From Paenibacillus sp. FSL R5-0912 (GTDB taxonomy: Bacteria > Bacillota > Bacilli > Paenibacillales > Paenibacillaceae), in NCBI RefSeq assembly GCF_000758605.1, contig NZ_CP009282.1:2170001-2234000 (forward strand): DNA of 64,000 nt. Direction: 5' to 3'. The position numbers and the translations under genes are program-made. This document shows positions 16,985-23,749 of the stretch, one piece after another; position 1 is the stretch's first letter; each line of letters starts with the position of its first letter. The notes beneath the pieces were generated by a model. That model worked only from the letters and a program-made list of their open reading frames with translations, was not told where the DNA came from and made no database searches.

Positions 16985-17140
16985 CCGCCACCTAACCAAA
17001 CGATAGAATTCAACATTTCACTTGCGTCAAAAATGTAAAACTGCGGGAACGCAGGGATCGCTTGCTCCATAAGAAGAGGGTACTCTTCTGTTCGCAAGAA
17101 TCCGCCACTTCAAGCGTTAGCTAAGTGGGGGAGAATTCAA
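16985..17140 (+). ncRNA. Probable omega (reRNA) scaffold at the element right end
   Basis: In TnpB systems the guide RNA scaffold comes from the 3' end of tnpB and the right end, with the guide immediately after the element. Here the structured right end (GAAGAGGGTACTCTTC near 17081-17096, then CCACTT/AAGTGG) stops at about 17140, so the guide would begin CCTATGCGCCACCGCAGC at 17141. Boundaries are inferred. Confidence 0.55.
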
Positions 17141-17211
17141 CCTATGCGCCACCGCAGCGATAGATGGAAAGATTCTTAAGAAACGGTTGCACGAGCCACT
17201 TAATTTAAAGA

Positions 17212-17241
17212 TTGACGAACCGGAGGTAGCCTGACTATAAT
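17212..17241 (+). promoter_or_regulatory. SigA-type promoter of abfA
   Basis: TTGACG (17212-17217), 18-base spacer, TATAAT (17236-17241). Confidence 0.75.
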
Positions 17242-17242
17242 A

Positions 17243-17258
17243 TTAATATAAGTATTAA
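17243..17258. promoter_or_regulatory. Probable ArsR-family operator at the abfA start site
   Basis: TTAATA-TAAG-TATTAA is a palindrome directly after the -10 box. The same TAATA-N4-TATTA core occurs over the -10 box of the nearby ArsR-type gene (20166-20179). Confidence 0.6.
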
Positions 17259-17301
17259 ATGATTAACAAATATATTAACCTAAAGAGGAGCGTTAACTGA
17301 A

Positions 17302-18798
17302 ATGGCAGAACGCATTGTACTGAACACTGACATCCGCAAAGGCACAATTAACCGCAACATCTATGGACATTTCGCTGAGCATCTGGGACGCTGTATCTAT
17401 GAAGGCATCTGGGTAGGGGAAGATTCGCCGATTCCGAATACTAAGGGTATCCGTAACGATGTGGTGGAAGCGCTTAAGGAAATGAAGATTCCTGTATTGC
17501 GCTGGCCGGGCGGCTGCTTCGCCGATGAATATCACTGGAAGGACGGCATTGGCCCAAGTGAAGAACGCAAGCGCATGATCAATACCCATTGGGGTGGTGC
17601 GGTTGAGAACAATCATTTTGGTACACATGAATTCATGCGGCTCTGCGCCATGCTGGAATGTGAGCCGTACATCAACGGCAATGTAGGGAGCGGAACGGTA
17701 CAGGAGATGTCCGAGTGGGTTGAGTATTTGACCTTTAACGGTGTATCACCGATGGCTGAGCTGCGCCAGAAGAACGGCCAGGAAGAGGCTTGGAGTGTAA
17801 CTTATTTCGGCGTGGGCAATGAGAACTGGGGCTGCGGCGGCAATATGCGTCCAGAATATTATGCTGACCTGTACCGCCAATATCAGACTTATGTGCGCAA
17901 CTATGGGGATAACAAGATTCACCGGATCGCCTGCGGCGCGAACTCGGATGACTATAACTGGACCGAAGTGCTGATGCGCGAAGCCACCCGCTTCATGGAT
18001 TCCCTTACCCTGCACTACTACACCCTGCCGACTTCGGATTGGGCGAATAAAGGTGCGGCTACCGGCTTTGGAACGGATGAATATTTCACCACACTGAAGA
18101 AAGCGCTGTTCATGGATGAGCTGGTTACCCGCCACAGTGTCATTATGGATAAATATGATCCGGAGAAAAGAGTGGGCCTGATCGTCGATGAATGGGGCAC
18201 CTGGTATGATGTAGAGCCGGGTACCAACCCGGGATTCCTCTACCAGCAGAACACGATCCGTGATGCGCTGGTTGCCGGTCTGACCCTGAATATCTTCCAC
18301 AAGCACAGCGACCGTGTACGGATGGCGAACATTGCCCAGACCGTAAACGTGCTGCAGGCTGTAATTCTGACCGAAGGCGAGAAAATGCTTCTGACTCCAA
18401 CCTATCATGTATTCAATATGTATAAAGTACATCAGGATGCGGAACTGCTGGATCTGACAGTGGATAGCCCGGTATACAGCTATGAGGGCGTAGAGATTCC
18501 TGAAGTATCTGCTTCAGCTTCCGTAACAGCAGAGGGCGTGATTCATGTCAGCCTGTGCAACCTGAATCACGCTGCACCGGCAGTATTGCCGCTGGAGCTG
18601 CGCGGACTGGCTGGACTGTCAGCGGCCGTAAGCGGCACAACACTTGCCGGGTCTTCCATCGATGCCCACAATACCTTCGAGCAGCCGGAAGCTGTAACAC
18701 CGCAGCCGTTCAACGGCTTCAAGCTTGAAGGAGATACGCTGACGGTTACTCTGCCGCCAATGTCGGTAACTGTACTGGAAATTACTCCGGAAGCGTAA
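17302..18798 (+). CDS. abfA: Alpha-L-arabinofuranosidase, GH51
   Basis: A 498-residue GH51 enzyme. The acid/base Glu174 lies in GVGNENWG and the nucleophile Glu297 in [22 protein letters not shown] at the N-terminus and [15 protein letters not shown] are GH51 signatures, followed by a C-terminal beta-sandwich. It releases arabinose from arabino-oligosaccharides. No signal peptide, so it acts in the cytosol on imported oligomers. Start has AAGAGGAGCG upstream. A putative operator overlaps the promoter, and an ArsR-type regulator lies convergently downstream. Confidence 0.93.
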   Translation: MAERIVLNTDIRKGTINRNIYGHFAEHLGRCIYEGIWVGEDSPIPNTKGIRNDVVEALKEMKIPVLRWPGGCFADEYHWKDGIGPSEERKRMINTHWGGAVENNHFGTHEFMRLCAMLECEPYINGNVGSGTVQEMSEWVEYLTFNGVSPMAELRQKNGQEEAWSVTYFGVGNENWGCGGNMRPEYYADLYRQYQTYVRNYGDNKIHRIACGANSDDYNWTEVLMREATRFMDSLTLHYYTLPTSDWANKGAATGFGTDEYFTTLKKALFMDELVTRHSVIMDKYDPEKRVGLIVDEWGTWYDVEPGTNPGFLYQQNTIRDALVAGLTLNIFHKHSDRVRMANIAQTVNVLQAVILTEGEKMLLTPTYHVFNMYKVHQDAELLDLTVDSPVYSYEGVEIPEVSASASVTAEGVIHVSLCNLNHAAPAVLPLELRGLAGLSAAVSGTTLAGSSIDAHNTFEQPEAVTPQPFNGFKLEGDTLTVTLPPMSVTVLEITPEA

Positions 18799-18811
18799 GG
18801 AGAACAGCAGC

Positions 18812-19087
18812 ATGACAACCACTTCAGCCTGCAAGGGATGCCGGGAGGAGTACAAGGTGACGGAAGCGCAGATTGCCCGGATTCTGGCCTCTTCGATGTT
18901 CAATCCGGGGAACACTGCCCCGGATGAAGTCTATGCCGAGCGGGTTGCTCTATGCAGAGCTTGTCCTAAGCTGCAGGATGGCGTGACCTGCACGGCCTGC
19001 GGCTGCATTATACCGGTCGTGGCCCGGCTGAAGGCACGCGGCTGTCCGCTGCCGGGCGGCGGCTTGTGGCAGCCTGTGACTGATTAA
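18812..19087 (+). CDS. Small cysteine-rich protein, DUF6171-like
   Basis: A 91-residue protein with CKGC near the N-terminus, CRAC in the middle and CTACGC followed by CP near the C-terminus, spacing that suggests a zinc- or Fe-S-binding knuckle. It starts 13 bases after abfA behind AAGGAG and probably shares its transcript. It resembles the small Cys-rich DUF6171 family of Bacillales, from memory; function unknown. Confidence 0.65.
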   Translation: MTTTSACKGCREEYKVTEAQIARILASSMFNPGNTAPDEVYAERVALCRACPKLQDGVTCTACGCIIPVVARLKARGCPLPGGGLWQPVTD

Positions 19088-19124
19088 ACCGCATGGCTGT
19101 CTCTAGTAATAATACCGTAACCGC

Positions 19125-19176
19125 AACAGCGGCAGCGGGGGACCTGATCTTAAGGTCTCCTGCTGCCGCTGTTTGT
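19125..19176. terminator. Bidirectional terminator between convergent genes
   Basis: AACAGCGGCAGC pairs with GCTGCCGCTGTT around a nested GACC/GGTC stem. Confidence 0.8.
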
Positions 19177-19179
19177 TGT

Positions 19180-20136
19180 CTAATCCTGTCCGGGTCCTTC
19201 CGTCCGGCTGGTATTTGCCGACGCTTCAACAGCATCTGTATAAAAGAGTTCAAAGACCAGATCCTCGTTGTAGTTGCCGAATCCCTTGCCGAACAAGGTA
19301 AGACCACCGATATGCTCCGCATCGTCTTCCACAGAAACCTTGAACGTCCACTGTTTATCACGGATACTGACCTGATCCAGCGTAACCTCTGACAGCTTCT
19401 GACCGTCCATGAATGTGCCCGCCGGAGTAATCCGCAGCTGCTTAAGCAGTCCATATTGGTTGGTGAGCGCAGGCCACCAGGAAGGAGTGTATTTGCCCGG
19501 GCTGTCCCCGTAGTCGCCGGGGCTGGTCCAGAATCCAAGCCGCTGTCCGTTCAGTGTGAAGGTGATGTCGGAGGGCCAGTTATTATTGATGGACGGGGCT
19601 TCGGAGGCAATCTCCATGGTGATGACCAGTTCCTCAGGATTCTGGCTGGACAGCAGGAAGTTCGGGATTTTATATTCCACGAATCCTTTGCCGAACCACA
19701 GGATGCCTGCATTCACCCGCTCCTGATCCCAGAAATACCGCGGATCGTCAAAGTTGCCGATTACCCGCTCGGTGGTAGATAATCCGCAGGTCGGTTCAAT
19801 CTGGAAATCAGAGTAGTGGCCCACGGGTATTTCCTTACGGTAGCCTCTGCGCTGTGTTCTGGCTTGTCCGGGGAAAATAATCTCAGCACTCTCGGCGGCC
19901 AGTGTACAAATCTTCTGCAGTCCGCTGCGCCCGGGAGCCATGTGGCTGCGGATCAGTCCGGCAGCTTCCAGCTTGCGCACATGCATCGTCATAATGGCAC
20001 TGCTGAGCTTCAGCGCCCCGGCCAGTTCCTTGACGTTCATAGGCTGTTCGGACAGCAGCCGCAGCATCTGCAGGCGCACAGCGCTGGATAACGCTTCATA
20101 CACGGGTAAAGATTGTTCGGTTAGATCAAGTTTCAT
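19180..20136 (-). CDS. ArsR-type HTH regulator with large sensory domain
   Basis: A 318-residue protein: N-terminal ArsR/SmtB winged helix (VYEALSSAVRLQMLRLLSEQPMNVKEL...SSAIMTMHVRKLEAAGLI, residues ~10-65), then a beta-rich domain of about 220 residues with many aromatics (FWTSPGDYGDSPGKYTPSWWPALTNQYGLLK). The large domain is far longer than in metal sensors and could bind a sugar. The ATG follows GTGGAGG. Its promoter contains the same TAATA-N4-TATTA site as abfA, so it likely represses itself and abfA; arabinose or an arabinoside as ligand is inference. Confidence 0.75.
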   Translation of the reverse strand: MKLDLTEQSLPVYEALSSAVRLQMLRLLSEQPMNVKELAGALKLSSAIMTMHVRKLEAAGLIRSHMAPGRSGLQKICTLAAESAEIIFPGQARTQRRGYRKEIPVGHYSDFQIEPTCGLSTTERVIGNFDDPRYFWDQERVNAGILWFGKGFVEYKIPNFLLSSQNPEELVITMEIASEAPSINNNWPSDITFTLNGQRLGFWTSPGDYGDSPGKYTPSWWPALTNQYGLLKQLRITPAGTFMDGQKLSEVTLDQVSIRDKQWTFKVSVEDDAEHIGGLTLFGKGFGNYNEDLVFELFYTDAVEASANTSRTEGPGQD

Positions 20137-20165
20137 GTGCTGCCTCCACGTTCAGGTTATATAGT

Positions 20166-20199
20166 TAATAATTATATTACTCAAATGATATTCTTACAA
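20166..20199 (-). promoter_or_regulatory. Promoter and overlapping operator of the ArsR-type gene
   Basis: On the minus strand TTGTAA (20194-20199) and TATAAT (20171-20176) are 17 bases apart. The palindrome TAATA-ATTA-TATTA (20166-20179) covers the -10 box, consistent with autorepression. Confidence 0.65.
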
Positions 20200-20313
20200 G
20201 CAAATGAATATTGCCTAACAAGCAAATGAATACTGCGCCTCGCAGCCTCTCCAATTTTATCACAGACATGCAGAGCCTGTTCCGCTATGATGTAGGATGG
20301 ATTAGCGATGTAA

Positions 20314-20480
20314 CAAGGTGCTCTTGCCGGATCAGGCAAGGGATAACAGGGAATCGGGTGCAAGTCCCGAGCGGTCCCGCCACTGTAAGGAAGAGCTGAA
20401 CTTCATGATGTCACTTGGGGAGATCCCGGGGAAGACGAAGGATGCAGCGCCCGTATTCCAAGCCAGGAGACCTACCTTGA
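20314..20480 (+). ncRNA. Cobalamin riboswitch aptamer
   Basis: The conserved B12-riboswitch core is clear: GGGAATCGGGTGCAAGTCCC, GCGGTCCCGCCACTGTAA and the terminal B12 box AGCCAGGAGACCTACC (20461-20476). It precedes cbiM. Known class members repress transport and synthesis genes when adenosylcobalamin is bound. Confidence 0.95.
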
Positions 20481-20768
20481 TTACACACACCACGACTCTA
20501 CGCGGATAGGAGCGGTGTACGGATAGGTTAATAAGATGAGGCGATGTGCCCCTGTAGAACCGGAGGGAATCTTGAAGATCAAGATCAGAGCCGGCTCAAT
20601 GTTATGCAGACACAGCGTTGAGCGGACCATGCGGAGCGACCGGGTGCAGAGCCCTTTGCTGGCGCACGGCAGTGCTCTCTATCGAATCATACCTGCGTAC
20701 ATACACTCCCACCCAGAAGGGCGGGAGTTTTTTGGTTTGCCATATTTAAGAAACGTGGAGGCTGACAA
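20481..20768 (+). promoter_or_regulatory. Riboswitch expression platform and leader, with terminator at 20705-20733
   Basis: ACTCCC(AC)CC pairs with GG(GC)GGGAGT, followed by six Ts at 20728-20733. About 225 bases separate the aptamer end from this terminator, longer than usual. No gene with a ribosome site is seen in the interval. Confidence 0.75.
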
Positions 20769-21533
20769 ATGAAGAAACGCGGATTTTGGAGTTTTGCGGC
20801 GCTGATTGCCGGATTTACAGTGTTCTTTTTGCTGAATGAACCTGGGACGGCCCAGGCTATGCACATTATGGAAGGGTTTCTGCCGGTAGGCTGGGCTGTG
20901 TTCTGGTGGGTGGCGTTTTTACCGTTCTTTGTGCTCGGGATTATCAGGCTTAGATCGATGACCAAGGAGAATCCGGAGCTGAAGCTGCTGCTCGGTCTGG
21001 CAGGGGCGTTCACGTTCGTTCTATCGGCGCTCAAAATGCCTTCCGTTACCGGAAGCAGCTCTCATCCTACGGGTACAGGGCTTGGTGCTGTAATGCTGGG
21101 GCCGCTGCCGATGGGCGTGATCGGCTCGATTGTGCTGTTGTTTCAGGCGCTGCTTCTGGCGCACGGGGGAATCACTACACTCGGGGCGAATGCGTTCTCG
21201 ATGGCGGTCGCGGGGCCTTTTGCCGGATATGCAGTCTATAAGCTGTTGATGAAGCTGCCGGACCGAGAGAAGCTGGCCTTATTCTGTGCGGCGGCGGTTG
21301 CCGACCTGATGACTTATGTAGTGACTTCCGTCCAGCTTGCGGTGGCTTTTCCGGCTGGGGATGGCGGGGTTCTGGCGTCTTTTCTCAAATTCGGGGGGAT
21401 CTTTGCCGTAACGCAGATTCCGCTGGCCATCAGCGAAGGGCTGCTGACCGTATTATTGTGGAACTGGCTGAAATCGTACAGTCCGAATGAAATGTCGCTC
21501 CTGAAACGCAAGGTTAAAGGGGGAAATGCATAA
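20769..21533 (+). CDS. cbiM: Cobalt ECF transporter S component CbiM
   Basis: A 254-residue membrane protein. A cleavable signal (residues ~1-29, ending AQA) precedes MHIMEGFLP, the mature N-terminus whose Met-His binds cobalt in CbiM. Five to six further hydrophobic helices include [18 protein letters not shown]. With CbiN, CbiQ and CbiO it imports Co2+ for corrinoid synthesis. The first gene after the cobalamin riboswitch; cbiN overlaps its stop by one base. Confidence 0.95.
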   Translation: MKKRGFWSFAALIAGFTVFFLLNEPGTAQAMHIMEGFLPVGWAVFWWVAFLPFFVLGIIRLRSMTKENPELKLLLGLAGAFTFVLSALKMPSVTGSSSHPTGTGLGAVMLGPLPMGVIGSIVLLFQALLLAHGGITTLGANAFSMAVAGPFAGYAVYKLLMKLPDREKLALFCAAAVADLMTYVVTSVQLAVAFPAGDGGVLASFLKFGGIFAVTQIPLAISEGLLTVLLWNWLKSYSPNEMSLLKRKVKGGNA

Positions 21534-21829
21534 TGAGCAATAAATGGAAAAATGGGTTGATGCTGCTGGCCGTTGTTCTGTTGTGTGTGCTGCCGCTGTT
21601 GTTCGTAGAAGGGGAGTTCGGCGGGGCCGATGATGCTGCCGAGAGTGTGATCACAGAGATTAACCCGGAATATGAACCCTGGTTCAAGCCGCTGACCGAA
21701 ATCCCGGGTGAGACGGAGAGTATGCTGTTCGCATTACAGGCGGCGATTGGCGCCGGAGTGATCGGATATTCACTGGGGCTGCTGAAAGGGAAACAAGGCC
21801 AGGCGAAGCAGAACAGCATCAGCAAGTGA
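21533..21829 (+). CDS. cbiN: Cobalt transport accessory protein CbiN
   Basis: A 98-residue protein with two transmembrane helices (GLMLLAVVLLCVLPLLFV and ALQAAIGAGVIGYSLGLLKG) flanking an external loop containing GADDAAE and YEPWFKPL, the CbiN signature. It is a small stimulatory subunit of the CbiMNQO importer. TAATG junction with cbiM; GTGA overlap with cbiQ. Confidence 0.93.
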   Translation: MSNKWKNGLMLLAVVLLCVLPLLFVEGEFGGADDAAESVITEINPEYEPWFKPLTEIPGETESMLFALQAAIGAGVIGYSLGLLKGKQGQAKQNSISK

Positions 21830-22614
21830 TCAGACGAATTGATGTCCTTTCTTATAATAATGCCTTAAGGCAGCTGTCTCCCATGTGGAAAAGCTCGTTC
21901 GCGGCACTGATGTTCCTGCTCTCCTATACCGTGGATCCGGTGCTGCAGATTGTGATTACGCTGTGGATGATGTCATGGTGCATCCTGCATGCCAAAATTC
22001 CCTATCGCGCCTATTTGCTGCTGTTTGGTACGGCGCTGCTGTTCTATGGCCTTAGTGTCCCGGCACTGCTCGTGGAATTCGGCCACCCCGCTGCCGGGGA
22101 AGCTGGCGTATTCCGGATTTCGGGGCAGCCTCTTCCGGTGTATATCACAGCTGCAGGACTGGAACGGGCCGCTGAACTGCTGGTTAGGGTCTCTGCCTGC
22201 ACAAGCTGCTGCTTCTTCCTGATGTTCACCACGCCGTTCAGTGAGCTGCTGCAAGTGCTCCGCAGACTGCGTATGCCGCAGATTGTGCTGGAGCTGATGC
22301 TGATCATGTACCGCTTCCTGTTCCTGCTGAATGATGCAGCGCACGGACTGATGCTGGCCCGGAGGCTGCGCGGCGGCCGGAGAGGGTACAAGGCCAGGCT
22401 GCGGGAGACGGCGGCCATGGCTGGCGCCCTCTTCGGCAATACGATGCACCGTTATTACGGATTATCGCAGGGGCTGCTGACCCGCGGGTTCACGGGGGAG
22501 ATCATTCTGCCGCCGTATACCGCGCGGCCTGTGCCGCGGCGTTATGCGGTCCGGGCGTATGCGGGGATCGCTGTGCTGGCGCTGGCGCAGCTTTGGCTGT
22601 GGCTGAGCGGTTGA
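21826..22614 (+). CDS. cbiQ: ECF transporter T component CbiQ
   Basis: A 262-residue integral membrane protein with several helices and the ARR-LRG (LARRLRGGRRGY) coupling motif that contacts the ATPase; a second coupling site lies near GLLTRGF. It links CbiM to CbiO. The GTG start overlaps cbiN by four bases. About 260 bases containing an intergenic repeat separate it from cbiO. Confidence 0.92.
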   Translation: MIRRIDVLSYNNALRQLSPMWKSSFAALMFLLSYTVDPVLQIVITLWMMSWCILHAKIPYRAYLLLFGTALLFYGLSVPALLVEFGHPAAGEAGVFRISGQPLPVYITAAGLERAAELLVRVSACTSCCFFLMFTTPFSELLQVLRRLRMPQIVLELMLIMYRFLFLLNDAAHGLMLARRLRGGRRGYKARLRETAAMAGALFGNTMHRYYGLSQGLLTRGFTGEIILPPYTARPVPRRYAVRAYAGIAVLALAQLWLWLSG

Positions 22615-22659
22615 AATTAAGATTTTAGTGCAGGAAAGCTGCTGGCTTTTTTGAAATCA

Positions 22660-22855
22660 TGCCCAAAGTACAACAATTTCCCCGATATATCGGATGTATT
22701 CCAAGATTGTTGCACAAGAGGCAGCATTTCGTCTCCTCCAAGTGGCTTCACGGGACAATTCTTGTATTTCATACAACACTCCCCCCGAAGGCCGGTGTAT
22801 CTAGGTATCAAAGCTGTAAAACATACAACATTTATCCAATTTCGATTTGCCAAAT
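22660..22855. repeat. TACAACA-type intergenic repeat (R2) inside the cbi operon
   Basis: This stretch aligns over ~190 bases with 57600-57790. Shared blocks include GAGGCAGCATT/AAGGCAGCATT, CGGGACRATTCTTGTATTTC and TATCTAGG. It lies between cbiQ and cbiO and has no terminator-like T-run. Confidence 0.75.
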
Positions 22856-22874
22856 CACATTAGAGGAGTACGCC

Positions 22875-23720
22875 ATGGACATGGAATATAGTCTGGCTTT
22901 TGACGGGGTGGTGTTTCATTACCCGGATACGAAGGAAGCCGCGCTGCGTGAACTAACCCTCTCCATTCCCAAAGGCCGCAAAACGGCGGTGCTCGGCCAT
23001 AATGGTTCGGGCAAATCGACCCTGTTCCTGCATGCTGTCGGCATTCTGCGTCCACAGAAGGGTACGGTTCAGCAGGGAGGTAAGACATTGTCCTATGCCA
23101 AAAAAGAGCTGGCTGCGCTGCGGCGAAGCGTGGGCCTTGTTTTTCAGGACCCGGAGCAGCAGCTCATATTGAGCTCGCCTCTGGAGGACGTGTCCTTCGG
23201 GCTGCGGGGAACGGGGATGGACGAAGCCGCAATAGCTGAGCGCTGCCGCAGTGTCATGGAACTGCTGAACCTGACGGAGCTGAGTGACAAACCGGTTCAC
23301 CAGCTTAGTCTGGGGCAGAAAAAACGCACCGCACTCGCCGGAGTAATGGCGATGGAGCCGGAGCTGATCCTGCTGGATGAGCCGACCTCGTATCTGGACC
23401 CGTTATCTGAGACACAGATGCTGCAGGGTCTTGACCTTATACATGAAAAAGGCACAACCATAGTTATGACTACGCATGATATGAACTTGGCGTACCGCTG
23501 GGCGGACTGGATTATCGTACTGGATCAGGGGAGGTGCCGGGCTGAGGGGACGCCTGAGGAGATTTTTGCCGGGGCGGAAGAATTGCAGGCCATCGGCCTT
23601 GATCTGCCGCTGCTGGCCGACTTGTGGTACAGCCTGCCTGCACGGCTCACCGCCGGCCGGCCGGCTCCCCGCACGGCGGGAGATTTCAAATCCGTACTAA
23701 ACAGGCTGCTGAATAGTTAA
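22875..23720 (+). CDS. cbiO: Cobalt ECF transporter ATPase CbiO
   Basis: A 281-residue ABC ATPase: Walker A GHNGSGKST, Q-loop VFQDPEQQLILSS, signature LSLGQKKR, Walker B LILLDEPTS and switch His TTHD. It powers the CbiMNQ importer. The ATG at 22875 follows AGAGGAG; the longer frame to 22659 runs through the intergenic repeat and has no homologous residues. Confidence 0.93.
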   Translation: MDMEYSLAFDGVVFHYPDTKEAALRELTLSIPKGRKTAVLGHNGSGKSTLFLHAVGILRPQKGTVQQGGKTLSYAKKELAALRRSVGLVFQDPEQQLILSSPLEDVSFGLRGTGMDEAAIAERCRSVMELLNLTELSDKPVHQLSLGQKKRTALAGVMAMEPELILLDEPTSYLDPLSETQMLQGLDLIHEKGTTIVMTTHDMNLAYRWADWIIVLDQGRCRAEGTPEEIFAGAEELQAIGLDLPLLADLWYSLPARLTAGRPAPRTAGDFKSVLNRLLNS

Positions 23721-23749
23721 TACAGGCATTCACGAACGGGGGAAGAAGA

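Larger units (their letters stand above)
15744..17140 (+). mobile_element. IS200/IS605-type element carrying only tnpB
   Basis: The left end contains an imperfect hairpin CTCCACCC/GGGTGGGG at 15763-15784, and the right end contains CCACTT-N12-AAGTGG at 17105-17128 followed by GGGGAGAATTCAA. These are the subterminal hairpins of IS605-family ends. No tnpA is present, so it would need a transposase in trans. The left boundary is approximate: just after TTTTAT (15738-15743) is plausible. The right boundary is placed at TTCAA by analogy with IS608. It sits between the sortase terminator and the abfA promoter. Confidence 0.75.

Noticed and set aside
20536..20772. A 78-residue frame between the cobalamin aptamer and cbiM
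   Set aside because: It has no ribosome site and runs through the terminator hairpin into cbiM.
22659..22874. N-terminal extension of CbiO by 72 residues
   Set aside because: It reads through an intergenic repeat shared with 57600-57790; ATG 22875 has its own ribosome site and gives the normal family length.
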